This document shows, one piece after another, positions 1-10,602 of a DNA stretch of 47,298 bases. Source of the DNA: Legionellales bacterium. Its GTDB lineage: Bacteria > Pseudomonadota > Gammaproteobacteria > Eutrophobiales > Eutrophobiaceae. The stretch covers positions 1-47,298 of the forward strand of contig NZJM01000061.1 of assembly GCA_002692205.1 (NCBI GenBank), written 5' to 3'. The position numbers and the translations under genes were made by a program. Each line of letters starts with the position of its first letter. Position 1 is the first letter of the stretch. The notes beneath the pieces are model-generated. The model saw only the letters and a program-made list of their open reading frames with translations. It had not been told where the DNA came from and did not search any database.

Positions 1-136
1 TTTTTTTGAAGGTTTATTTTTCTTAATTTTTGTTATTTTTAAAAGCTTTTAGGATGTATTGAGGTTGTTTTTTAAATAAATAAAAAATATTAAGTTAGCT
101 ACTACGTTATTTTTTACATGTTAATATTTATTCATC

Positions 137-925
137 ATGATTCCATACCCCAGCATTGATCCTGTTGCATTTGATTTAGGATTTATATCAGTTTACTGGT
201 ATGGCATCAGCTATTTTATCGGCATATCAATTGCTTGGATTTTATTACGATATCGTTCTTCTAATTCACCGCTGGCATTAAATAATGAGAAAATAGCAGA
301 CTTAGTTTTTTTTGGAATGGTCGGAATTATACTTGGCGGCCGTCTTGGCTCAATAATTTTTTACAACCTAGGCTATTATCTAGAGAATCCGATTGAAATT
401 TTTTATATTCATCAAGGTGGGATGTCATTTCATGGAGGCTTAATCGGGGTTATTGTTGCTATGTATTTATTTAGCATCAAAACAAAGACATCTTTTTTCA
501 AGCTCACTGATTTTATTGCACCAGTTATCCCAATTGGACTTGGTTGCGGAAGAATTGGCAATTTCATTAATGGCGAGCTTTGGGGCTCGCCCAGTAATTT
601 ACCTTGGGCTATGATTTTTCCGGATCCAGCCGCTGGTAATATTCCAAGACATCCTACACAAATTTACGAGGCGTTCTTTGAGGGTATCATTCTTTTTCTA
701 ATACTCTGGTGGTTTACGAGAATTTCAAGGCCAGTGATGGCTGCATCTGGTTTGTTTTTACTTTGTTATGGCACAATGAGATTCTTAATTGAATTTGTTC
801 GAGTACCAGATCAACACATTGGCTACGTAGCATTTGATTGGTTAACAATGGGACAACTTCTTTCGATGCCTATGGTAATCTTTGGCACCTTATTTTTTAT
901 AATTGCTTATCGAAAAGAAAATTAA
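137..925 (+). CDS. lgt: Prolipoprotein diacylglyceryl transferase
   Basis: 262 aa polytopic protein with Lgt signatures (GGMSFHGGLIGV, GRIGNFINGELWG). Confidence 0.96.
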   Translation: MIPYPSIDPVAFDLGFISVYWYGISYFIGISIAWILLRYRSSNSPLALNNEKIADLVFFGMVGIILGGRLGSIIFYNLGYYLENPIEIFYIHQGGMSFHGGLIGVIVAMYLFSIKTKTSFFKLTDFIAPVIPIGLGCGRIGNFINGELWGSPSNLPWAMIFPDPAAGNIPRHPTQIYEAFFEGIILFLILWWFTRISRPVMAASGLFLLCYGTMRFLIEFVRVPDQHIGYVAFDWLTMGQLLSMPMVIFGTLFFIIAYRKEN

Positions 926-959
926 TTAAAAATATTAATATAAGTTAAAGAGAGATGCA

Positions 960-1751
960 GTGGAACAATACTTAAACTTACTTCGTCATGTAAAATCGGA
1001 AGGTATAAAGAAAAAAGACCGAACCGGTGTTGGCACACTGAGTGTATTTGGCTATCAAATGCGGTTTGATCTGAGTGACGGGTTTCCTTTGGTTACAACG
1101 AAAGAAGTGCATTTGAAATCGATCATTTATGAATTACTTTGGTTTTTACAGGGCGACACAAATGTAAAATATCTAAATGATAATGGTATTACAATCTGGG
1201 ATGAGTGGGCAAACGAGGCCGGAGAGCTAGGTCCTGTTTATGGGGCACAATGGCGTTCATGGCAGACTAAAGATGGGGTAGTGGACCAAATTACAAATGT
1301 GATTAATCAAATTAAAGATAGTCCTGAATCTCGTCGCTTAATTGTCAGTGCATGGAATGTTGGCGAGATAAATAATATGGCTTTGGCGCCTTGTCATGCA
1401 TTTTTTCAATTTTATGTTGTTGATGGAAAATTATCATGTCAGCTTTATCAACGAAGTGCCGATATTTTTCTTGGTGTTCCTTTTAATATTGCTTCTTATG
1501 CGCTGTTATTAATGATGATTGCTAAAGTAACTAAATTAAGTCCTGGAGAGTTTGTTCATACTTTTGGCGATGCACACCTATACTTGAATCATTTAGAACA
1601 AGTGGATGAGCAATTAAAACGTAAGCCTTTCCCATTACCTAAGATGCAATTAAATACAAAAATCGACGATATATTTAAATTCAAATACGAACATTTTGAA
1701 CTTATTAACTATCACTCGCACCCAAAAATTTCAGCTCCGATTGCTGTCTAA
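960..1751 (+). CDS. thyA: Thymidylate synthase (GTG start)
   Basis: 263 aa; [18 protein letters not shown], catalytic [32 protein letters not shown]. Confidence 0.98.
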   Translation: MEQYLNLLRHVKSEGIKKKDRTGVGTLSVFGYQMRFDLSDGFPLVTTKEVHLKSIIYELLWFLQGDTNVKYLNDNGITIWDEWANEAGELGPVYGAQWRSWQTKDGVVDQITNVINQIKDSPESRRLIVSAWNVGEINNMALAPCHAFFQFYVVDGKLSCQLYQRSADIFLGVPFNIASYALLLMMIAKVTKLSPGEFVHTFGDAHLYLNHLEQVDEQLKRKPFPLPKMQLNTKIDDIFKFKYEHFELINYHSHPKISAPIAV

Positions 1752-1787
1752 ATATATATATATTATGAATTGGTTATCTTAATAATT

Positions 1788-2273
1788 ATGCAGTTATCGA
1801 TAATAGTTGCTATGGATAAAAATCGATTGATTGGCGCGAATGACGCTTTACCATGGCGTATTCCATCTGATTTAAAAAACTTTAGAAGAATAACAATGGG
1901 TAAACCAATCTTAATGGGAAGAAGGACTCATGAATCTATAGGTAGAGTGCTTCCTGGACGTGAAAATATAGTGCTCACAAAAAATAAAAACTACGTCGCG
2001 GAAGGATGCACGGTAAAAAATACCTTAGATGAGGTTTATTCATATTGCGACAACGAGGATGAATTATTTGTTATGGGTGGAGCCATTTTATATTCACAAA
2101 CTTTAATTGTAGCGAGAAGACTTTATATTACAGAGATTGATGCGAGCGTAAGTGGAGATACGTTTTTTCCTGAGTATAGTCGTGCGGAGTGGGAAGAAAT
2201 TGCAAGGGAAAATTATAAAGCAGATGAAGAAAACGAATTTGACTATAGTTTTACAATATTAAAAAGGAAATGA
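1788..2273 (+). CDS. folA: Dihydrofolate reductase; start taken at the ATG of MQLSIIVAMDKN rather than the ORF-track TTG at 1770
   Basis: ALPWRIPSDLKNFRRITMGKPILMGRRTHESIGRVLPGR, typical DHFR motifs. Confidence 0.96.
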   Translation: MQLSIIVAMDKNRLIGANDALPWRIPSDLKNFRRITMGKPILMGRRTHESIGRVLPGRENIVLTKNKNYVAEGCTVKNTLDEVYSYCDNEDELFVMGGAILYSQTLIVARRLYITEIDASVSGDTFFPEYSRAEWEEIARENYKADEENEFDYSFTILKRK

Positions 2274-2282
2274 TGTGATGTT

Positions 2283-3116
2283 TTAAATTTTTTTTTGTTC
2301 AGAAGGAACGCTAAATATTTCCTCATTTTCCAATCTCATGGCTGTTAATTTCCCTCCCCATAAGCAGCCAGTATCTAATGGGTATACATTATGATCCTTG
2401 AAATTTTTTTCATTACCAAGGTGTACTGTTGACCAGTGCCCAAAAATTATTTTGTCATTTTTGGTTTCTCGATTTGGTAATGAATACCATGGAACTAAAC
2501 CTATATTTTGTTTTCCAGGCTCTACCTTAGTATTTAATTCAATCTCACCATTATTTTTACAAAAACGAATACGAGTAAAACAATTAATAATAAATCGTTG
2601 TCTTGCATAATTATCTAGTGAATCTGTCCAGATATTTGGTGTATCACCATACATGTTAGTTAGTAACCCATTCTTTTTTTTACTTTGCAAAATTACTTCA
2701 CATTCTTTAGCAAGCATACGCGCAGTTTCTAGTGACCATTGTGGCGGAAGCCCAGCATGGATCATTGTGAAATTTAGATCGGAGTCAGTTATTAGAAAAG
2801 GAAGAGCTTTTAACCAGGTGATTAATTCATCTAAATCATCAGCAATTAAAATCTGATCGATCGTATCGTTTTTTGATAATGCTCTAACATTACTCGCTAC
2901 TGCAAGTAGATGTAAGTCATGATTACCTAGAACGACTTTAGCATTATCTCCAAGTTTTTTAATAAATCGAAGTGTCTCTAAAGACTGTGGCCCTCTGTTG
3001 ACCAAGTCGCCAGAAAACCAAAGAATATCTTCTCGCTCATTAAAGTTTATTTCGTTGAGCAAATTTTGGAGTTCTAAATAGCAACCTTGGATGTCCCCTA
3101 TAGCATAGGTGGCCAT
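2283..3116 (-). CDS. apaH: Diadenosine tetraphosphatase (symmetrical), start at MATYAIGDIQGC
   Basis: Phosphoesterase motifs GDIQGC, GDLVNRGPQSLE, VLGNHDLHLL. Confidence 0.95.
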   Translation of the reverse strand: MATYAIGDIQGCYLELQNLLNEINFNEREDILWFSGDLVNRGPQSLETLRFIKKLGDNAKVVLGNHDLHLLAVASNVRALSKNDTIDQILIADDLDELITWLKALPFLITDSDLNFTMIHAGLPPQWSLETARMLAKECEVILQSKKKNGLLTNMYGDTPNIWTDSLDNYARQRFIINCFTRIRFCKNNGEIELNTKVEPGKQNIGLVPWYSLPNRETKNDKIIFGHWSTVHLGNEKNFKDHNVYPLDTGCLWGGKLTAMRLENEEIFSVPSEQKKI

Positions 3117-3118
3117 TA

Positions 3119-3499
3119 TCAATGAAGTGTATTTGGTGCCGCAAGATTGAATACTGGTATTGGAGCATCAAACTCAATCCCATCATCACCAATCATTTCA
3201 TATGAACCTTGCATGCAGCCAACCGGCGTTTCTAAAATTGCTGCACTGGTATATTCATAAGATTCACCTGGCATGATATGTGGCTGAACTCCTACAACAC
3301 CTTCACCTCTAACTTCTTGCACTTTACAATTTGCATCTGTAATTAACCAATGTCGACGCAGTAGTGTTGCAGCAGTTTGACCGGTGTTAGTAACTTTAAT
3401 TGTATAAGCAAAAACATATCGCCCTTCTTCAGGGAGTGATTGCTCAGAGATATAATTAATCTCTGTATCAATACTGATATCATATTGTTTGTTTGTCAT
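3119..3499 (-). CDS. apaG: Co2+/Mg2+ efflux protein ApaG
   Basis: 126 aa; RRHWLITDANCKVQEVRGEGVVGVQPHIMPGESYEYTSAAILETPVGCMQGSYEM. Confidence 0.96.
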   Translation of the reverse strand: MTNKQYDISIDTEINYISEQSLPEEGRYVFAYTIKVTNTGQTAATLLRRHWLITDANCKVQEVRGEGVVGVQPHIMPGESYEYTSAAILETPVGCMQGSYEMIGDDGIEFDAPIPVFNLAAPNTLH

Positions 3500-3511
3500 A
3501 GCTATATTTTT

Positions 3512-3772
3512 TTAATTATCAGAGTTATTTTTTTCTAATTGTTTTTCCATGTCAGATAACTTTTCTTGTAATGCTTCAAGCTTTACCCTTGTTCGACTTA
3601 ATAGCGACATTTGTATATCGAATTCTTCACGGGTCACAAGTTCCATTTTTGAAAATGCAGCATTTAAAGTCGCTCGTACATTTTTTTCGACATCTTCTTT
3701 TAGAGCATCCATATCTTCTGGCAGAACCTTTCCGATGTCTGAGACTATGGCTTCAATTTTTTCTTTTAACAT
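3512..3772 (-). CDS. ubiK: Ubiquinone biosynthesis accessory factor UbiK (YqiC/BMFP family)
   Basis: 86 aa coiled-coil protein with C-terminal EEFDIQMSLLSRTRVKLEALQEKL, typical of the family. Confidence 0.85.
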   Translation of the reverse strand: MLKEKIEAIVSDIGKVLPEDMDALKEDVEKNVRATLNAAFSKMELVTREEFDIQMSLLSRTRVKLEALQEKLSDMEKQLEKNNSDN

Positions 3773-3867
3773 GTTTTATTCCTGTTTTTTCTAATCTTAT
3801 GTTTTGACTTGATGGATGTCATTTAATTTTTTGATAGAGAAACAATCAATGCGGCCATCAAATAATT

Positions 3868-3884
3868 TGCACTAATTTAGTGCA
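3868..3884. promoter_or_regulatory. Candidate NtrC (NRI) binding site, TGCACTAATTTAGTGCA
   Basis: Perfect TGCAC-N7-GTGCA dyad matching the NtrC consensus; about 106 bp upstream of a sigma54-like -24 element. Confidence 0.75.
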
Positions 3885-3989
3885 TACACGCCTATTTTTG
3901 TACATTCAATCTTATAAAATATGTTTTATTTTTCCTATTCATAGTCAGAAAGTTACTTAATTTATTGATTTTTAATAATAAATGAAAAT

Positions 3990-4005
3990 TGGCACGCAAG
4001 ATGCA
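3990..4005 (+). promoter_or_regulatory. Candidate sigma54 (RpoN) promoter TGGCACGCAAGATGCA
   Basis: -24 GG and -12 GC with correct 10-bp internal spacing (TGGCACG-N4-ATGCA against consensus TGGCACG-N4-TTGCW). Confidence 0.8.
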
Positions 4006-4077
4006 TTGATTAAAGCTAACTAGAATTAAATTTTTAGTTTTACTAAACATAACACAATTGTATAGAGAGGAAAAAAC

Positions 4078-5198
<1,121 letters not shown>

Positions 5199-5224
5199 AC
5201 CTAATTTCTTAAGGAGATAAAATA

Positions 5225-6562
5225 GTGAAACGTTTAATAAGTTTTTTATTTAACAAAGAAGGCTTAACAAGCACCGCATTTGGTTTGATTACCTTGTTAG
5301 CACCATCGCTTGTTTTAGCCGATGAATTAAATTCTGGTGATACCGCTTGGATGATTACCGCAACTGTATTAGTTCTCATGATGACTATCCCCGGATTGAG
5401 TTTATTTTATGCAGGAATGGTTAGGAGCAAAAACGTATTGTCAGTAATGATGCAGTGTTTTGCGATAACTTGCATGGTTACAGTTATTTGGGTTGTATAT
5501 GGCTATAGCATGGCTTTTGATACAACTGGAATGGAAGCAGGTGTTATTAATTTAAATTCTATTATTGGTGGTTTTGGGAATACATTTTTGCAAGGCATAA
5601 GTGTCGACTCAATATCTGGCACAATACCGGAATCTGTTTTTGCAACTTTCCAATTAACTTTCGCAATTATAACTCCCGCACTTATTGTCGGTGCTTTTGC
5701 TGAAAGAATGAAATTTTCGACCATGATGGTATTTATAGCCGTTTGGGTAACAGTTTGTTACTTCCCAATGGTACACATGGTTTGGGCTGGTGATGGCGGT
5801 TTACTCTGGGACTGGGGTATTATTGATTTTGCTGGCGGTACTGTTGTACATATTAATGCAGGTATTGCGGGACTTGTTGCTGCAATCATGCTCGGTAGAC
5901 GTAAGGGATTTCCTTCTGTTGCCATGCCACCACATAACTTAACTTTATCAGTGATTGGCGCCTCAATGTTATGGGTAGGTTGGTTTGGTTTCAATGCCGG
6001 TTCTGAATTAGCTGCAGATACGACTACAGGAATGGCAATGTTAGTTACGCAAATCGCAACCGCAACTGCTGCTTTGGCTTGGATGATTGTTGAATGGAAT
6101 ACCCATGGAAAACCAAGTGTTTTAGGTATCATAACAGGTGCAGTCGCTGGATTAGTCGCGATTACACCAGCTTCTGGTACAGTTGGCCCTCAAGGTGCGC
6201 TATTAATTGGACTTGCAGCTGGCGCTGGATGTTTCTTTGCTTCAACAACATTAAAACGCACATTGGGATACGATGATTCTCTCGATGTCTTCGGTGTCCA
6301 TGCCGTGGGCGGTATTATCGGTGCAATTCTAACTGGACTTTTTACAGCATCTGAATGGGGCGGTGTAGGTTTAGATGTAAGTACTGCTAGTCAGATGTGG
6401 ATTCAAACCAAGAGTGTTCTATTCACGATAGTTTATACAGGCGTCTTAACTACCATTATTTTAATGGTGCTAGATTCGGTTATGGGTCTGCGTGTGACGG
6501 AAGAAGATGAAGTCGGTGGCCTTGATGTTAACTCTCATAATGAGAGAGGCTATATTTTATAG
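5225..6562 (+). CDS. amtB: Ammonium transporter, copy 1
   Basis: 445 aa; GDTAWM, GLSLFYAGMVRSKNVLSVMMQC, FAGGTVVHINAGIAGLVAA, WVGWFGFNAGS, DDSLDVFGVHAVGGI. Confidence 0.97.
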   Translation: MKRLISFLFNKEGLTSTAFGLITLLAPSLVLADELNSGDTAWMITATVLVLMMTIPGLSLFYAGMVRSKNVLSVMMQCFAITCMVTVIWVVYGYSMAFDTTGMEAGVINLNSIIGGFGNTFLQGISVDSISGTIPESVFATFQLTFAIITPALIVGAFAERMKFSTMMVFIAVWVTVCYFPMVHMVWAGDGGLLWDWGIIDFAGGTVVHINAGIAGLVAAIMLGRRKGFPSVAMPPHNLTLSVIGASMLWVGWFGFNAGSELAADTTTGMAMLVTQIATATAALAWMIVEWNTHGKPSVLGIITGAVAGLVAITPASGTVGPQGALLIGLAAGAGCFFASTTLKRTLGYDDSLDVFGVHAVGGIIGAILTGLFTASEWGGVGLDVSTASQMWIQTKSVLFTIVYTGVLTTIILMVLDSVMGLRVTEEDEVGGLDVNSHNERGYIL

Positions 6563-6596
6563 TTTATATGCTCATTATATTTTCCTCCCTAATATT

Positions 6597-6624
6597 AAAC
6601 GGGTCTCACGACCCGTTTTTTTTT
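6597..6624 (+). terminator. Rho-independent terminator downstream of amtB copy 1
   Basis: AAACGGGT-CTCACG-ACCCGTTT hairpin followed by a T tract. Confidence 0.92.
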
Positions 6625-6717
6625 ACCTTAAATTTATTAGTTTATGTCTTAATGTGGATAAATTGCTTTAAATGTACATAATAAAAAACACTAGTTTGAA
6701 CCCAAAATTAACTATTT

Positions 6718-6744
6718 TTGACGGAAGTACTGCGTTAATATGAT
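6718..6744 (+). promoter_or_regulatory. Candidate sigma70-type promoter for the second glnK-amtB unit
   Basis: TTGACG at 6718-6723 and TATGAT at 6739-6744 (15-bp spacer); no sigma54-like GG-N10-GC element recognised in 6625-6782. Confidence 0.4.
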
Positions 6745-6764
6745 ACGGTTTTTTACAATAATAA

Positions 6765-7121
<357 letters not shown>

Positions 7122-7204
7122 TGATAAAAATAATTTTCACTTAAGAGGTTAATTAAGAATCATACTAATCAAGAGGATATTTTAAGGATAACCAGGGGGA
7201 ACTA

Positions 7205-8476
7205 ATGAGTCGAATTTTAATATTATTAATTACAATATTTCCGAGTCTAGTCTTTGCTGATGAGCTAAATTCAGGTGATACCGCATGGATTTTAACTTCG
7301 ACTGCGCTAGTTTTATTTATGACATTACCCGGACTTGCTTTATTTTATTCTGGGTTAGTGCGAGCAAAAAATGTATTGTCAGTACTGATGCAATGTTTTG
7401 CTATTGCATGTCTAGTTTCAGTTTTATGGTTGGTGTTCGTCTATGGTTTAGCTTTTGGTGACGGGGGAACAATAAATAAAATCGTTGGCCTTGGAAACAT
7501 AATGCTTTCCGATGTGAACATAGAAACCGTGAACGGCACAATCCCAGAAATTCTTTTCTTTATGTTCCAGATGACCTTCGCGATTATAACACCCGCATTA
7601 ATTGTTGGTGGCTTTGCAGAGAGAATGAAGTTTTCCTCTGTACTTTTGTTTACCACGTTTTGGTTGGTGCTTGTTTATGCGCCAGTTTGTCATTGGGTTT
7701 GGGGCGGAGGTTGGCTTGGTGATATAGGCTTCATGGATTTTGCTGGTGGGGCAGTTGTGCATATTAATGCAGGTGTTGCCGCGATTGTTGCAGCTATCGT
7801 GCTTGGAAATCGTAGAGGTTTTCCTGGCACACCAATGACTCCGCATAATATGGCAATAACAGTTGCGGGTGCTTCTATGTTATGGGTTGGTTGGTTCGGT
7901 TTTAATGCTGGTAGTGCCCTAACATCAGGTGGTGCTGCTGGAATGGCTATGGCCGTTACACATATTTCAGCTGCTGCTGGTTCTTTGGCTTGGATGGTCT
8001 GCGAGTGGTATAAATCTGGGAAACCAACCGTTCTTGGCATCGTAACAGGCATGGTAGCTGGATTGGGTACAATAACGCCAGCATCAGGTTATGTTGGACC
8101 ATTAGGCGGTTTAATTATAGGTATTTCAGCCGGGGTAGTGTGCTACTTTGCAACGCAGTACATTAAACGTGTATTAAAAATTGATGATTCACTCGATGTG
8201 TTTCCAGTTCATGGTGTTGGCGGTATTTTAGGTTGCTTATTAACCGCTGTCTTTTATTCAAATTCATACGGTGGACTAGGAGAAGATGGTTATTCAATAT
8301 CTTCCCAATTGGGAATACAAGCAACTGGAGTGATAGCGACCGTAGTATGGTGTGCGGTAGTTACTTTCTTTATTTTAAAATTGGTAGATATGATGGTGGG
8401 TCTCAGAGTTGATGAAGATGAGGAAACCGAGGGTTTAGATATCGTTCTACATAATGAAAGAGGCTACAATATCTAA
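7205..8476 (+). CDS. amtB: Ammonium transporter, copy 2
   Basis: 423 aa; GLALFYSGLVRAKNVLSVLMQC, FAGGAVVHINAGVAAIVAAI, WVGWFGFNAGSAL, DDSLDVFPVHGVGGI. Confidence 0.97.
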   Translation: MSRILILLITIFPSLVFADELNSGDTAWILTSTALVLFMTLPGLALFYSGLVRAKNVLSVLMQCFAIACLVSVLWLVFVYGLAFGDGGTINKIVGLGNIMLSDVNIETVNGTIPEILFFMFQMTFAIITPALIVGGFAERMKFSSVLLFTTFWLVLVYAPVCHWVWGGGWLGDIGFMDFAGGAVVHINAGVAAIVAAIVLGNRRGFPGTPMTPHNMAITVAGASMLWVGWFGFNAGSALTSGGAAGMAMAVTHISAAAGSLAWMVCEWYKSGKPTVLGIVTGMVAGLGTITPASGYVGPLGGLIIGISAGVVCYFATQYIKRVLKIDDSLDVFPVHGVGGILGCLLTAVFYSNSYGGLGEDGYSISSQLGIQATGVIATVVWCAVVTFFILKLVDMMVGLRVDEDEETEGLDIVLHNERGYNI

Positions 8477-8497
8477 AATTTTCCGTAATTTAAAAAA

Positions 8498-8533
8498 AAC
8501 CTGCTACGTTAATAATAGCGTAGCAGGTTTTTT
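8498..8533 (+). terminator. Rho-independent terminator downstream of amtB copy 2
   Basis: Perfect 11-bp stem AACCTGCTACG / CGTAGCAGGTT with flanking A and T tracts. Confidence 0.93.
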
Positions 8534-8609
8534 ATTAAGGCAAATACATTATTTGGCTTGAATATAATATAATGTAAGCGAATATTTTTATTTTGAAGGA
8601 TAATACCGA

Positions 8610-9704
8610 ATGGCTGAACCGATTGACAAAACGATATTGAAAAATTTTGTTCCAGCAAATGCGCTTAAATCAGAAAACTTTGAGGAATTAGCTAGTAAAA
8701 CTTTTGTTGAGAATGTTGCTGCTGGTGAAATAATCTTTAAAGCAGGTGATAGTGACAAAAAAGCGGTTTATATTGTGGAGGGACAGGTTGAGATATCCGC
8801 TGCTGAAAATATTCCCAATGATAATGAAACAGTGCCCGGCGCTTATTCAGTTGAGGCAGGTACGGAGAAAGCAAAACATGCTATTGCAAATCGACAGCCA
8901 AGAAAGCAAACGGCAAAAGCAGTGGTGGGTTGCAAGATTATTAGGATTGATAGTGACTTGCTTGACATTCTGCTCACCTGGGATCAATTGTCCGGCATCG
9001 AAGTATCAGATATTCATGCTGATGACACATCAAATCAAAATGATAATAATAATGAAGAATCTGATTGGATGACCAGTATTCTCCAGTCTAAAGCTTTTCT
9101 ACAAGTTCCACCTGCAAATATTCAGACAATGTTTATGCGTATGCAAGAGTTACCGGTTAAGGCAGGTACGGAAATAATTAAGCAAGGCGATGACGGGGAT
9201 TACTATTACATTATCAAGCAAGGCAAATGTAAGGTTACTCGTAACTCAAGAACAGGAGCAGCCCTCACATTAGCTACGATAACTGTTGGTGATGCATTTG
9301 GTGAGGAAGCATTATTGTCTGATGCCAAACGAAACGCCAATGTGATTATGGAAACAAGCGGCTCGTTAATGCGACTTTCCAAGGACGATTTCAATGCGCT
9401 ATTAAAAGAACCTATGTTGAGTTGGTTGACAGAAGAAGAGGCTGAGGCAATGGTTAACGACGGAGCGGCAACTTGGATTGATGTTAGGCTTGAATCAGAA
9501 CATAAGGATTCTGGGATAAAGGGGAGTATTAATATCCCGTTAATCACCTTGAGGATAAAAGCTGCTTCGTTAGATCCTAAAAAGAAATACATAGTTTATT
9601 GTGATAGTGGTCGACGTAGTTCTGCAGCTGCTTTTTTATTGAGCGAACGAGGTATAGATGCTTATTGTCTTAAAGGCGGAATAGTCGAACGGACTGGTAA
9701 TTAA
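8610..9704 (+). CDS. Cyclic-nucleotide-binding-domain protein (two cNMP-like domains) fused to a C-terminal rhodanese domain
   Basis: First domain VAAGEIIFKAGDSDKKAVYIVEGQVEI; second KAGTEIIKQGDDGDYYYIIKQGKCKV...GDAFGEEALLSDAKRNANV; rhodanese WIDVRLESEHKDSGIKGSINIP...YIVYCDSGRRSSAAAFLL. Confidence 0.85.
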   Translation: MAEPIDKTILKNFVPANALKSENFEELASKTFVENVAAGEIIFKAGDSDKKAVYIVEGQVEISAAENIPNDNETVPGAYSVEAGTEKAKHAIANRQPRKQTAKAVVGCKIIRIDSDLLDILLTWDQLSGIEVSDIHADDTSNQNDNNNEESDWMTSILQSKAFLQVPPANIQTMFMRMQELPVKAGTEIIKQGDDGDYYYIIKQGKCKVTRNSRTGAALTLATITVGDAFGEEALLSDAKRNANVIMETSGSLMRLSKDDFNALLKEPMLSWLTEEEAEAMVNDGAATWIDVRLESEHKDSGIKGSINIPLITLRIKAASLDPKKKYIVYCDSGRRSSAAAFLLSERGIDAYCLKGGIVERTGN

Positions 9705-9740
9705 AATTCCTACCTTGAAAATAAAAAATCAATAATCACT

Positions 9741-10586
9741 GTGACCAACGAACTGATTAATAATAGTTCAGTAGCTAATTATGCTGTATTAGGTAACCCT
9801 ATAAGCCATAGCATGTCCCCTAAAATACATAGCTTATTCGCGAAACAAATGGGGATATCACTGGAATATCAAGCTATTGAAGTTCCATTAGATAAACTTG
9901 GACCTTATGTAACTTTATTCTCTTCAGAGGGCGGCAAAGGTTTAAATATTACTATTCCTTTTAAAGAAAATGCTTATCTATTATGTACAGATTTGACTAA
10001 ACGAGCCAAAGAATCTGGATCGGTTAATACAATTAAGTTTGATGAAAAAACAAAAATTATTGGTGATACAACTGATGGGCAAGGGTTACTTAATGACTTA
10101 ATAAAAAATTATAATATCAGTCTAAAAGAAAAAACCATTTTAATATTAGGAGCCGGGGGTACAGTTAGATCAATTATTCAAAGATTGATATCAGAAGAGA
10201 TTAAAGAAATAGTTATTGTGAACCGGACAGTTTCACGCGCGAAAGATTTAGAAAAAAAATTTAATAATAAAATTAATATAAAGGCATATTCATATGAAGC
10301 TCTACCTCGTCATGCGTTCAACCTGATTATAAATGCAACTTCATTAAGTTTGTCATCAAAGATTCCACTAGTTTCAAAAGAAATTATCAATAAGAATACT
10401 TTTTGTTATGACTTAATGTACTCAAATAATGAGACTATATTTACAAAGTGGGCAATTGAAAATGGTGCAATGAGAGCAGTTGATGGATTGGGTATGTTAG
10501 TTGAACAGGCGGCGGAGTCATTTTTTATATGGCATGGGGTGAAGCCAGATACAGCTAAAGTAATCAGCGCTTTAAAGAATTATTAA
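9741..10586 (+). CDS. aroE: Shikimate dehydrogenase (GTG start)
   Basis: NYAVLGNPISHSMSPKIHSLFA, GLNITIPFKENAY, GDTTDGQGLLNDL, ILGAGGTVRSI. Confidence 0.95.
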   Translation: MTNELINNSSVANYAVLGNPISHSMSPKIHSLFAKQMGISLEYQAIEVPLDKLGPYVTLFSSEGGKGLNITIPFKENAYLLCTDLTKRAKESGSVNTIKFDEKTKIIGDTTDGQGLLNDLIKNYNISLKEKTILILGAGGTVRSIIQRLISEEIKEIVIVNRTVSRAKDLEKKFNNKINIKAYSYEALPRHAFNLIINATSLSLSSKIPLVSKEIINKNTFCYDLMYSNNETIFTKWAIENGAMRAVDGLGMLVEQAAESFFIWHGVKPDTAKVISALKNY

Positions 10587-10602
10587 AATTTGGTAATTAT
10601 AT

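Noticed and set aside
1-136. T-rich sequence at the window start
   Set aside because: Ordinary AT-rich intergenic DNA with no hairpin or motif I could support.
3549-3807. Two overlapping plus-strand ORFs opposite ubiK
   Set aside because: The minus-strand ubiK reading is a clear family match; these are shadow ORFs.
5758-6132. 124 aa minus-strand ORF inside amtB copy 1, and a similar 120 aa ORF at 7690-8052 in amtB copy 2
   Set aside because: They occur at equivalent places in both paralogues and resemble each other only because the sense AmtB sequences are conserved; antisense artefacts.
9206-9592. 128 aa minus-strand ORF inside the cNMP/rhodanese gene
   Set aside because: Antisense to a well-supported domain-containing CDS; no independent support.
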